This document shows, piece by piece, positions 53,053 to 60,028 of a DNA stretch of 64,000 bases. The position numbers and the translations under genes were made by a program. Origin of the DNA: Sphingobium herbicidovorans (GTDB lineage Bacteria; Pseudomonadota; Alphaproteobacteria; Sphingomonadales; Sphingomonadaceae); NCBI RefSeq assembly GCF_002080435.1, contig NZ_CP020539.1:682001-746000 (forward strand), in the 5' to 3' direction. How positions within the stretch are numbered: the stretch's first letter is position 1; each line of letters opens with the position of its first letter. A model generated the notes under the pieces. It was given only the letters and a program-made list of their open reading frames with translations. It ran no database searches and was not told the origin of the DNA.

Positions 53053-53746
53053 CGCACGCCTCCAGTTCAAGAGAGAAGGGATTGCCATTGCGCTGGCGTA
53101 CAAGCTCGACTGACCAGCGCGCGCGTCCGACCCCCGGATGGGTAAGAGGCGCCGACGGCACACAGCCGATCCGCCAGCGGGTCATTGCGGACGAAAGCCC
53201 GCTCAAGGGGCAGCGGTCCCGCGCACGGTGGCGGCGGTAAAGCAGCATCGGCGTCCTGCCGTCGGAAGCGGCCAGCTGCAGCCTTCGCGTTGCAGTCTGG
53301 TCGGCGGATTTGACCTCGGCCACCACGCAAGCCAGCGAACCATGGCGCAGAGCATCCTCGGCCATGGCGAGCACAATGCTGTCGCTCGTGCCGTGCGCAT
53401 AGAGGACCTTGTCTGGACCAAGTCCCACCTGTTGGAGGCCGGGCGCGTAAAGGTCGAAATTCGTGACTGCCCAGAAGACCGTGAAATCCTGTCGGGAGGC
53501 GAAGCGGGCCGCAATGCCAGCGATGAACAGCGTCGCCGCCGCATCGTCGCTGAGCGTCGGGCAGGCGGCGGCAACCTCGTGCAACGCCGCGCCGTCCAGC
53601 CCACCATCGGCAAGGCGCTCATCAAGCTCGGAAAGGCCGAAAGGCAAGACGGGGCCGCGCGCAGAACGCGCTTGCGCCAGTTCGGCCAACAACTCTGCAA
53701 GCGGCGCGCTGCGGGGCTGATTGGATCGGGAAGCAAAGCAGGCCAT
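52970..53746 (-). CDS. imuA: ImuA, RecA-like mutasome protein
   Basis: 258 residues with SARGPVLPFGLSELDERLADGG and ALHEVAAACPTLSDDAAATLF, the ImuA N-terminus, and VGLGPDKVLYAHGTSDSIVLAMAEDALRHGSLACVV divided in the RecA-like middle, ending in VRQRNGNPFSLELEA. It belongs to the imuA-imuB-dnaE2 operon and binds RecA in other species. Start 5-6 codons into a LexA-box promoter. Confidence 0.94.
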   Translation of the reverse strand: MACFASRSNQPRSAPLAELLAELAQARSARGPVLPFGLSELDERLADGGLDGAALHEVAAACPTLSDDAAATLFIAGIAARFASRQDFTVFWAVTNFDLYAPGLQQVGLGPDKVLYAHGTSDSIVLAMAEDALRHGSLACVVAEVKSADQTATRRLQLAASDGRTPMLLYRRHRARDRCPLSGLSSAMTRWRIGCVPSAPLTHPGVGRARWSVELVRQRNGNPFSLELEACDDQGRLALPAAARHRAPAAAGVASQAA

Positions 53747-53766
53747 GGGAACATATCGACTCAGAT

Positions 53767-53781
53767 GTTCCCTTTATGTTC
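53767..53781 (-). promoter_or_regulatory. LexA box of the imuA-imuB-dnaE2 operon
   Basis: GTTCCCTTTATGTTC is GTTC-N7-GTTC, the exact alphaproteobacterial SOS box, located 21 bp upstream of the imuA start. SOS control of the mutasome is well established in Caulobacter. Confidence 0.85.
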
Positions 53782-53846
53782 CACTGCCCCGCAAGATTCG
53801 TCAAGCGCGATGAATCCTGTTTTTACGCGCCTTGTTCTTCACTCGC

Positions 53847-54269
53847 TCATAGCGCCAGCACGTGCTGGGTTGCAGGATCCCGAACTCCGCCAAACCAGCG
53901 ATCAAGCGAGCTGGCGAACAGCGGTTCGGGCGCCGCGGCTTCGAACAGGGTGAGGGAGGAGCGCAGCTTCATCGCATCGATGCTGCCGAACACGACAACG
54001 GGGTCGCTGGTATGAAGCTGTTGCAGTGCTCCCACGCATTCCCTGTAGCGGAAGCCTAGCAGCTCGTGTGCAAGATAAGCGTGCGCCTCTTCGATAGAAG
54101 CAATGCCGTAATAATGTGCGGTTTGACTCTGCCCTAGGCCCCGCAGCTGCGGGAAGATGAACCAAATCCAGTGCGAGCGCTTCGCTCCTCGTCGGATTTC
54201 GCTCAGGGCAGCGGCGTAGCTGCCAGCCTGAGCCTCGACGAAGCGGGCCAGGGTCGCGTCGCTCCTCAT
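53847..54269 (-). CDS. DUF1810 protein
   Basis: 140 residues: LARFVEAQAGSYAAALSEIRRGAKRSHWIWFIFPQLRGLG divided, AHYYGIASIEEAHAYLAHELLG, YRECVGALQQLHT, VVFGSIDAMKLRSSLTLFEAA and the C-terminal LDRWFGGVRDPATQHVL. This is the DUF1810 signature; the function is not known. It abuts the SRAP gene stop by one base, so the two are cotranscribed leftward. Confidence 0.92.
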   Translation of the reverse strand: MRSDATLARFVEAQAGSYAAALSEIRRGAKRSHWIWFIFPQLRGLGQSQTAHYYGIASIEEAHAYLAHELLGFRYRECVGALQQLHTSDPVVVFGSIDAMKLRSSLTLFEAAAPEPLFASSLDRWFGGVRDPATQHVLAL

Positions 54270-54886
54270 CAGAGCATTTCTCCCTGCGCTGGCGGGGCAC
54301 CGTACACTTGGGTAACCGGCAGACTGCCTTGCGGCAGCCAGCGCAGCACGTCAGCGGCAGCGACAGCCGGATCAACCCACTTAGCCCATTGATGGCGCGC
54401 CAGGGGGATGATCTGCCGATAATGATAGGGAGCAACGTCCGGGCCTGCGTCCATGGTCAGCATGGTGAAGGCTTCCTCTTGAGGACTTTCGCGCCAGATG
54501 CCAGCGATGCAGAACCAGCGGTGATCGGTCATGGTGAAAAGCCATTTGTCGAGGCGCTTCTGCTTGGGCTCGGCGGGATCAGTGAACTCGTAAAATCCGT
54601 CGGCAAGGATAAGGCAGCGGTTCGAGGTGAACTCCCGTCCCTCTGAGCGGAAGTTATAGACAGGCTTGCCCTTGGGACTTGGCCAGCTCCATCTCCGGTT
54701 GACCAGCTCCCCTGATCCTCGCTCACCCTCAACAGAACGCACGATCGGCGCAATATCGGTGATCTTGATATCCTCCCGCGCGGGCACATTGGGCTTGCCC
54801 TCGGGCATTTTGATCCTGATTTTCAGATCTTCAAAAACCTTGACGATCGAGGCGATGTCGATCTCGAGCCTATAGTCGTTGCACAT
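54269..54886 (-). CDS. SRAP-family abasic-site protein (YedK/HMCES-like)
   Basis: 205 residues: the second residue is Cys (MCNDYRLEIDI), the catalytic nucleophile that bonds to abasic sites, followed by the family features NVPAREDIKITDIAPIVR, RRWSWPSPKGKPVYNFRSE, SNRCLILADGFYEFTD with the conserved Glu, and ITLARHQW-type FR-QIIPLARHQW. SRAP proteins shield abasic sites in single-stranded DNA. Head of a leftward pair with DUF1810, divergent from a second SRAP gene. Confidence 0.93.
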   Translation of the reverse strand: MCNDYRLEIDIASIVKVFEDLKIRIKMPEGKPNVPAREDIKITDIAPIVRSVEGERGSGELVNRRWSWPSPKGKPVYNFRSEGREFTSNRCLILADGFYEFTDPAEPKQKRLDKWLFTMTDHRWFCIAGIWRESPQEEAFTMLTMDAGPDVAPYHYRQIIPLARHQWAKWVDPAVAAADVLRWLPQGSLPVTQVYGAPPAQGEML

Positions 54887-54922
54887 CGCTCCTCCTTTGC
54901 CCTCTACTTGCTCCTGCCCTTC

Positions 54923-54937
54923 GTTCCCCGTATGTTT
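54923..54937 (+). promoter_or_regulatory. LexA-like box upstream of SRAP-2 and alkB
   Basis: GTTCCCCGTATGTTT has the GTTC-N7-GTTT form, one base off the SOS consensus, 6 bp before the second SRAP start at 54943 and 37 bp from the divergent SRAP gene. Position suggests SOS control of one or both directions; the mismatch makes it weaker than the imuA site. Confidence 0.45.
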
Positions 54938-54942
54938 TTAAC

Positions 54943-55462
54943 ATGGACTCGAAAGCAACGCCCTTTGACTCTGACGCGCGCGGAAGCCAACGCGCCATCA
55001 TCCGGCGCAATCCGGATGACGTCGAAGTGATTGAGATAATCGAGGCGGCCTGGGGTTCCAGTCCGCGCTTCAGTGACGGCGTGAGCTATGAGTTCATCCG
55101 GTCGGAAGGACGCACATTCACCAGCAACCGCTGCCTCCTGCCCGCCTCAGAGTTTCATATCCGCAATGGCGAGAAGAAGTTTCGTGTGCGGCTTTGAGGA
55201 TGGAAACTTCTTTTACCTCGCGACCATTTGGGAACCTGCGATGGGCGACCGACGGGTCAGCTACCGGATCATTACCGTAGACGGGGACCCGGAGGTGATG
55301 CGTTACCAGGAGCGCGATTGCGCAATCGTCCAGCGTCGAAAGGTCATGCAGTGGCTGGATCATAGGGTGCCAGAGGCTGACCTGCTCACGACGCCGGCCG
55401 CGCATCTCTTCTCGATCGAGGAAATGCTGACCAAGCCCGTCCAGACGAGCTTGGCCTACTGA
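54943..55462 (+). pseudogene. second SRAP-family gene, one-base insertion
   Basis: Frame one (54943-55197): DDVEVIEIIEAAWGSSPRF, VSYEFIRSEGRTFTSNRCLLPASEFHIRNGEKKFRVRL then TGA. Frame two resumes FEDGNFFYLATIWEPAMGDRR, SYRIITVDGDPEVMRYQERD and HLFSIEEML to 55462. At 55191-55194 GTGCGGCTTTGAGG carries an extra G relative to GTG CGC TTT GAG. The conserved Cys at position 2 of SRAP is absent (the protein starts MDSKAT), while the E of ASEF is present. Either decayed or a variant lacking the nucleophile. Confidence 0.75.
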
Positions 55463-55477
55463 GTGGCCGACGGACGG

Positions 55478-56056
55478 ATGGACATGTTCGCGCATTCCCC
55501 GCCCGGCGATGATCTGTTCGGGCAGCCGCCTATATCGGGGCTGCGGCAAGAAGAAGAGTTTGTATCGCTGCAGGAGGAAAGGGCGCTGATCGACCGGATC
55601 AATGCCTCGAAGCTCTCACCCTTTCGCTTCCAGCAATGGACCGGCAAGCGCCTGACCCACAGCTATGGCTGGAGCTATGATTTTCAGACCGGGAAATTCG
55701 CGCCAACCGACCCCGTGCCGGAATGGTTGCGGCCGCTAAGGGCGAGAGCCGAGTGCTTTGCCGGACTTGCGCGGGGCGAACTCGTTCAGGCCCTTCTGAT
55801 CCGATACGATCCGGGAGCGGGGATTGGGTGGCACCGCGACCGTCCTGTGTTCAGGGATGTGGTGGGAATTTCGCTGGGCGAGGCTGCAACGATGCGATTC
55901 CGGCAGCGGAACCGCGACCACTTCAAGCGCGTCAACGTGCCCCTGCCGCCGCGCGGCATCTATCACCTTAGCGGCGAAGTCCGCCACGAGTGGGAGCACA
56001 GCATTGCTGAAATGCCGGCACCGCGCTGGTCGATAACTTTTCGAAGTCTCGTATAA
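55478..56056 (+). CDS. alkB: AlkB-family alkylation-repair dioxygenase
   Basis: 192 residues: 2-oxoglutarate/Fe(II) oxygenase with H-x-D in GIGWHRDRPVFRDVVGISLG, later His in RHEWEHS and the RWSITFRS arginines binding 2-oxoglutarate. Also LRQEEEFVSLQEERALIDRI and SYGWSYDF. It repairs 1-meA/3-meC lesions. ATG 55478 chosen; GTG 55463, on the stop of the SRAP-2 gene, is possible. Cotranscribed with that gene. Confidence 0.92.
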   Translation: MDMFAHSPPGDDLFGQPPISGLRQEEEFVSLQEERALIDRINASKLSPFRFQQWTGKRLTHSYGWSYDFQTGKFAPTDPVPEWLRPLRARAECFAGLARGELVQALLIRYDPGAGIGWHRDRPVFRDVVGISLGEAATMRFRQRNRDHFKRVNVPLPPRGIYHLSGEVRHEWEHSIAEMPAPRWSITFRSLV

Positions 56057-56143
56057 CGGTAGCATTCTGGCTAACCCGTGAAACCGTTTCTGGATCGCGC
56101 CCGGTCAGCGATCCAGAACGATCAGGTTAGCCCATGCTATGCT

Positions 56144-56345
56144 TCAAGGCACTCGCGCGATCATGACCGCTTTGACGGACTGATATGCGTGCTCGACCCC
56201 AGCACGAGATGAGGGATCAAGGTCCGTATCATTGAGAGCAGCCTGAAAACCGGGCGTCTTCCGCTGCGTCCTTGAAGCCCTTCATGCTGTCGAGCGTCGT
56301 TTTGATGAGGCTGTTGAGGGTAGATATGGTGCTGTCGGTGCTCAT
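56144..56345 (-). pseudogene. PA2169-type four-helix-bundle protein remnant
   Basis: Starts MSTDSTISTLNSLIKTTLD, SMKGFKDAAEDA as in the stress-linked PA2169/DUF2383 family. In another frame it continues GFQAALNDTDLDPSSRAGVEHAYQSVKAVMIARVP to a TGA at 56144. The join is near 56252 where CCCGGTTTTCAGG is one or two bases off. Too short even when joined (about 65 of 110-150 residues), so the gene is also truncated. Confidence 0.65.
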
Positions 56346-56561
56346 AGCCTGCTCTTGTAAGTGGAATGGCCAAAACGGTCGTAAGACCAGAAGGGTCCGC
56401 GGCTTGCCTGCCATCCAGCAGAAGAGGTTCGAAACATTTGTTGATGCTCCGCAATCGATGCCGGTGCGCAATTGGGCCGGGCTGGCGACGCGGCGCTTTC
56501 CTGAATCACGGAACCAAGGATACGCCTGAGGATTCCTGTTCAGCAGACCAGGAGAGCATCG

Positions 56562-56753
56562 ATGGCTGATAATAAAAGCAAACGTGGCGGTGCCGATCGG
56601 CGGCAGGTAGCTTCGTCCCAAGGATATGAAATAAATTACTTTGCACGTAAACACGAGATTAGTCGGGCTGACGCCGAAAGCCTGATCAAGCGGATCGGAA
56701 ACGATCGGGTAAAGCTCAATGACGCTGCTAAGAGGCTGAAGAAAGGCGGTTGA
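56562..56753 (+). CDS. DUF3606 protein
   Basis: 63 residues: MADNKSKRGGADRRQVASSQGYEINYFARKHEIS (divided) with the DUF3606 pattern D-R-x-x-V-x-x-x-E/Q-x-Y-E-x-x-Y-F-x-x-K/R-H, then AESLIKRIGNDRVKLNDAAKRL. Small proteins of this kind are common stress-regulated genes in sphingomonads and other alphaproteobacteria; function unknown. An AGGAGAG site precedes the ATG. Confidence 0.92.
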   Translation: MADNKSKRGGADRRQVASSQGYEINYFARKHEISRADAESLIKRIGNDRVKLNDAAKRLKKGG

Positions 56754-57306
56754 TCGCGGCAGCTGAGCCACGCCGCTCTCCCCTCAATTTTCTGATCGCG
56801 ATCCCGAGAGCGTGGCACGCGCATTAATAGGCGTCACCATTTTGGTGAATGGCGTCGGCGTGCGCATCGGCTGACCCCGCGTCGCACAGCTATGTGGGCG
56901 AGACGCGGCGCAAGGCTGTCATGTTTGGACCGCCTGCGCGGGCGTATATTTACCGCATATACGGGCTGCACTGGTGCCTCAACATGGTCTGCGCCGATCG
57001 TGGAACCACTGTATACGCGCGCTAGAGACGACGCATGGTATCATGGAAATGACCTCACGCAGGAGCACCAGCGACTTACGTCGGCTCTGTTCGGGGCCGG
57101 GTCGGCTGTGTCAGGCGTTGGAGGTTGATGCTTCTCTCAATGGAGCGCAGCTCTTCAAGGCCCCCTTCCAGCTTTTCGGTGGAAAAGGGTGGCCCACGGT
57201 GGCGGGGAGAATAGGCATCAGCGTCAGCGTGGAAATAATGTGGCGCTTTGGAGTGGGAGGCTCTCCCTTCTTGAGCTGCCCGTTTCCGGCAAATAAAACG
57301 CCCTGA
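56754..57306 (+). pseudogene. 3-methyladenine DNA glycosylase (Mpg/Aag) remnant
   Basis: Fragments in several frames match the family in order: FSDRDPESVARALIGVTILVNG, then DPASHSYVGETRRKAVMFGPPARAYIYRIYGLHWCLNMVC (divided), then after another frame change IRALETTHGIMEMTSRRS, DLRRLCSGPGRLCQALEVDASLNG, FKAPFQLF and RIGISVSVEIMWRFGVGGS to a TGA at 57306. About 25 bases between CGCATC and GGCTGACC are missing (catalytic E-T-E-A-Y region) and a 1-base indel lies near 57010. No functional enzyme can be made. Confidence 0.75.
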
Positions 57307-57604
57307 CTTACCGCGAACGTGCTTAAGCCGCGTTGTGGAAAGCGACATATCCAGTTGTGACTCTGGGTTTCTTCATTTGAAGAAACTCTTCCTTTTGGTT
57401 GGTCTTCGGATGAGCCAAACTTTTTCGAGATCCTCCAGCTGTCGCCAGCCAATCAGTAGCCCAGCTGCTTGGCACCATTTGGCCATTCCCCGGTGCCATT
57501 TGGTACGCTTGAACGCGGTCATCATTTCCTTGCGCAACGCGAGGATCACTCGAAGCATAGTAGGGGTCGAGGATCTTGCGCCGCTCTTCCCCCTTTGTCC
57601 CAAC

Positions 57605-57982
57605 CTAGCAATTACTTCTGACCGCAGGCCGCCGACACTCAAGCGGCGGTCGGAAAAGATCGGGCACCTCATAGCCAATGACCCTGGGTGTGCTGGCGAC
57701 TGGTCTCGTAACGCCGGTTGGATCGAGGGGCGTATTCCAACGTACGCCGAACCCATCTCCCATTCGCCAGACAATCAAGCCGTCAGCGGGAGGAAGGTTC
57801 GGCAAAACAATTCTGACCACTTCACCCGGCTCGAGGCCGTGACGGCATTTGCCGCCCATACCCCCTTCCGAAATGTTGCGCACGAGGATGTCCACCATTC
57901 CCAATCGAGGGTGCTGCATCTGGGCTTTGAGCAGCCGGCCTGCTCGTAACGACGAACGCTCATGGGAAATCGCATCGTTCAT
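57605..57982 (-). CDS. PilZ-domain protein
   Basis: 125 residues starting MNDAISHERSSLRAGRLLKAQ. Patterns R-x-x-x-R early (ERSSLRAGR) and DILVRNISEGGMGGKCR, matching the PilZ c-di-GMP site R-x3-R ... D/N-x-S-x-x-G, then GEVVRIVLPNLPPADGLIVWRMGDGFGVRW. The N-terminal R-x-x-x-R is looser than canonical, so c-di-GMP binding is likely but not sure. The 298 bp to its right end (57307-57604) hold no gene I can support. Confidence 0.82.
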   Translation of the reverse strand: MNDAISHERSSLRAGRLLKAQMQHPRLGMVDILVRNISEGGMGGKCRHGLEPGEVVRIVLPNLPPADGLIVWRMGDGFGVRWNTPLDPTGVTRPVASTPRVIGYEVPDLFRPPLECRRPAVRSNC

Positions 57983-58227
57983 CCTTCGACTCCGATCAAG
58001 CACACCTCGGAGTATGAGTATCATCAGGCGAAGGGCGAACCTACGCACCCACGTTAATCAACAATGGGTTAACTCACAATTTTTGTGTCAACGGCACCGA
58101 AAAGCAGAAGCCTTCCTAAAACCACATGTGTTTTCATTATCCACTCGTCACCCGCTGGCGCAGCATCGACAAGGATCGGCGCATGGTCAGGATCTCAGTG
58201 GGGGTCGATTGACGACAACTTCATCCC

Positions 58228-58377
58228 ATGACTCCTGCTGACCAAATTGCGGTGCGCTACGACGGACCGATCGCAGATTTCGAGAGGGACAAAGATTGTT
58301 CGCTCTCGCAGAGACTTAGATCGGGACGAAACGAGGCGCTGGCAGCGCGACACTCCAGCATGGTAAAAGAGCTTTAA
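58228..58377 (+). CDS. small protein, 49 residues, unknown
   Basis: ATG at 58228 reads MTPADQIAVRYDGPIADFERD, then CSLSQRLRSGRNEALAARHSSM and stops at 58377. It lies 16 bp upstream of the next small gene on the same strand. No membrane segment or known motif. Supported only by a closed frame and tandem placement. Confidence 0.4.
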   Translation: MTPADQIAVRYDGPIADFERDKDCSLSQRLRSGRNEALAARHSSMVKEL

Positions 58378-58393
58378 GGCAGGAGCCAAGGCG

Positions 58394-58603
58394 ATGAGCG
58401 AGACCATCTCAGAGTACCATCGCAGACGCGCATCCGAGGAAATGGCGGAGGCCGCTATTCACTGCGATGATATCACCGCCGAGCAACATCGGCGCCTCGC
58501 CAGGCAACATTTGGCGTTGGCAAGAGAAGCGGAGAAACTGGAGCGGAATGGCCCAGGTAAGGGTGAAAGAGCCCCGTCACGGCCAGCCGAAACGGGGCTG
58601 TAA
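58394..58603 (+). CDS. small charged protein, 69 residues
   Basis: MSETISEYHRRRASEEMAEAA followed by IHCDDITAEQHRRLARQHLALAREAEKLER, a highly charged helical protein that may form a coiled coil; Glu, Arg and Ala dominate. An AGGAGCC sequence lies 8 bp upstream. The hairpin AGCCCCGT...ACGGGGCT at 58569-58600 overlaps its last codons and could be a terminator. Typical of small stress-regulated alphaproteobacterial genes; function unknown. Confidence 0.6.
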   Translation: MSETISEYHRRRASEEMAEAAIHCDDITAEQHRRLARQHLALAREAEKLERNGPGKGERAPSRPAETGL

Positions 58604-58818
58604 TGATTTGGCATTTTACGTCGGCTGGCGGCTCTGCTTCGCTTGATCCTCGCCGCGCGCTTATCGGGTGAACGCGCAACAACAGATGACTGCTATGAGT
58701 TCGAGAGCAATAGCTCTCCTGGCTGCGTTGTGGAGTGGAGGAATTAAAAGAAAAAGCGCCAGCTTAGCTGCTAAAGCTCTGAAGGTTTTCTCATCGTGCT
58801 TTGGGTTGACTTTGGGTC

Positions 58819-58983
58819 TTAGCGCTGACGCGTAACCCGCCCTGCGTCTGGAATTCGGTCGAGCTTCCCCAACAAATCATCGAACGCCGCGCCGCGGACT
58901 ACAGGGAAGTGGCGGCGCAGTGATCGGCGCGACACGTCGATGACGCGGTTTGTCAACAAAGCGACGTGTTCGAGCGCGCCCAT
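58819..58983 (-). CDS. small protein, 54 residues, unknown
   Basis: MGALEHVALLTNRVIDVSRRS, LRRHFPVVRGAAFDDLLGKLDRIPDAG, ending RVTRQR. A perfect AGGAGG ribosome site lies 6 bases before the ATG at 58983, which makes it more convincing than its length suggests. Soluble, helical, no named family. Divergent from the gene at 59169. Confidence 0.55.
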   Translation of the reverse strand: MGALEHVALLTNRVIDVSRRSLRRHFPVVRGAAFDDLLGKLDRIPDAGRVTRQR

Positions 58984-59168
58984 TCGCATCCTCCTAACCT
59001 GCCAACCTTTGTTGGACACCGAAGTGCCAATGATTCCACCTGCGACATGACATTGCCACGCCAAGGGCTTGGCGACTTTCCCCCTCGCTTCATCGCTTTC
59101 ATACAGACGTTTGGAACGATGGCGAGCTGCTCTGTGTTTGCACTGCACCTCATGTCCAGGAGAGCAAA

Positions 59169-59702
59169 ATGACAAAGATCGCATCAGCCATTTTCGATAG
59201 CCACGCAGAGGCCGAGCGCGCAGTGTCCGAACTTCGGTCTGCCAGGGTGAGCGATAGCGCATTGTCGGTGATTGCGCAGCATGACGGCAAAACCACCACC
59301 CGCGATGGCGATGGCGACTATACGGATGATGATCACCGTAACCTGCTGCGCGGCATACTCGGCGGAGGCGCTCTCGGCGCTGGTCTGGGTGTAGCTGCGC
59401 TTGCTATTCCGGGCGTCGGGCCATTGGTTGCTGCTGGCGCGATTGCGGCGTCTGCGGTTCCTGGCGCAATGGCGATCGGTGTAGCCGCTGGCGCCGCTGC
59501 CGGCTCTCTCAACGAAACGCTGAGGAGCCACGGCGTAGATGATGAGGACGTGGCCTATTACGATGAGAGGATCCGTGGCGGCAGCGTCTTTGTGTCCGTA
59601 GACTCGAAGGGGTCGTCAATTGATGCAGATGCCGCGCGTGAGATTCTGTATCGCAATGGCGGGCACAGCTCCTCCCGTGCGAGATCAGCTGCGCAAATCT
59701 GA
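59169..59702 (+). CDS. general-stress-type protein with glycine-zipper membrane segment
   Basis: 177 residues: an N-terminal ferredoxin-like segment (ASAIFDSHAEAERAVSELRSARVSD), then a strongly hydrophobic Gly/Ala stretch (GILGGGALGAGLGVAALAIPG; GAIAASAVPGAMAIGVAAGAA) and a C-terminal domain SHGVDDEDVAYYDERIRGGSVFVSVDS. The plan resembles GsiB/YflT-type general-stress proteins (DUF1269-like). AGGAG before the ATG. A GGAAC...GTT pair 31-56 bp upstream is slightly mis-spaced for an EcfG promoter. Confidence 0.7.
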   Translation: MTKIASAIFDSHAEAERAVSELRSARVSDSALSVIAQHDGKTTTRDGDGDYTDDDHRNLLRGILGGGALGAGLGVAALAIPGVGPLVAAGAIAASAVPGAMAIGVAAGAAAGSLNETLRSHGVDDEDVAYYDERIRGGSVFVSVDSKGSSIDADAAREILYRNGGHSSSRARSAAQI

Positions 59703-60028
59703 GTTTCACCGAACCAACAGCTTCGGTCAGCCGTTAAGATGTGGCTGGACGCGATTTTTGCCCCCCTAGAAGACGGAGTCCGCCCTGTCATTCGCAGGGG
59801 CGGGCTTTCCTTACCTGAGGTCCATCGATCAACCAACCGTAGAGTGTTGCCGAGGGCAGGCTGCCGGGATGCCGCGCAACCAACCTTTCCCACGTTCGTG
59901 CCGTCAACGTTGCGGCCGCTAGGTCATGGATGAGGGAAGTCGACAGCGCGCGCCGGGTTTGACCCAGCGCAAGCGTAAGGACGGTGCGGACCCTGGCTAA
60001 CTGGTATTAGGGTGGTGATTGTTCCACC
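59703..60028. terminator. 326-bp gap holding two terminator-like hairpins
   Basis: No gene seen. CCGCCC ... GGGCGG at 59780-59803 followed by GCTTTCCTT can end the 59169 gene on the plus strand. ATTAGGGTGG-N8-CCACCCTAAT at 60006-60033 is a perfect 10-bp stem covering the end of the hybrid kinase gene on the minus strand, without a U tail. The two could act from both sides. Confidence 0.5.

Noticed and set aside
57373..57774. 133-codon minus-strand frame
   Set aside because: It overlaps the PilZ gene in another frame for most of its length; the remainder has no motif or good start.
59113..59138. EcfG-type promoter GGAAC-N18-GTT upstream of the 177-aa stress protein
   Set aside because: Spacing is one base longer than the usual 16-17 plus C; kept only as a remark.
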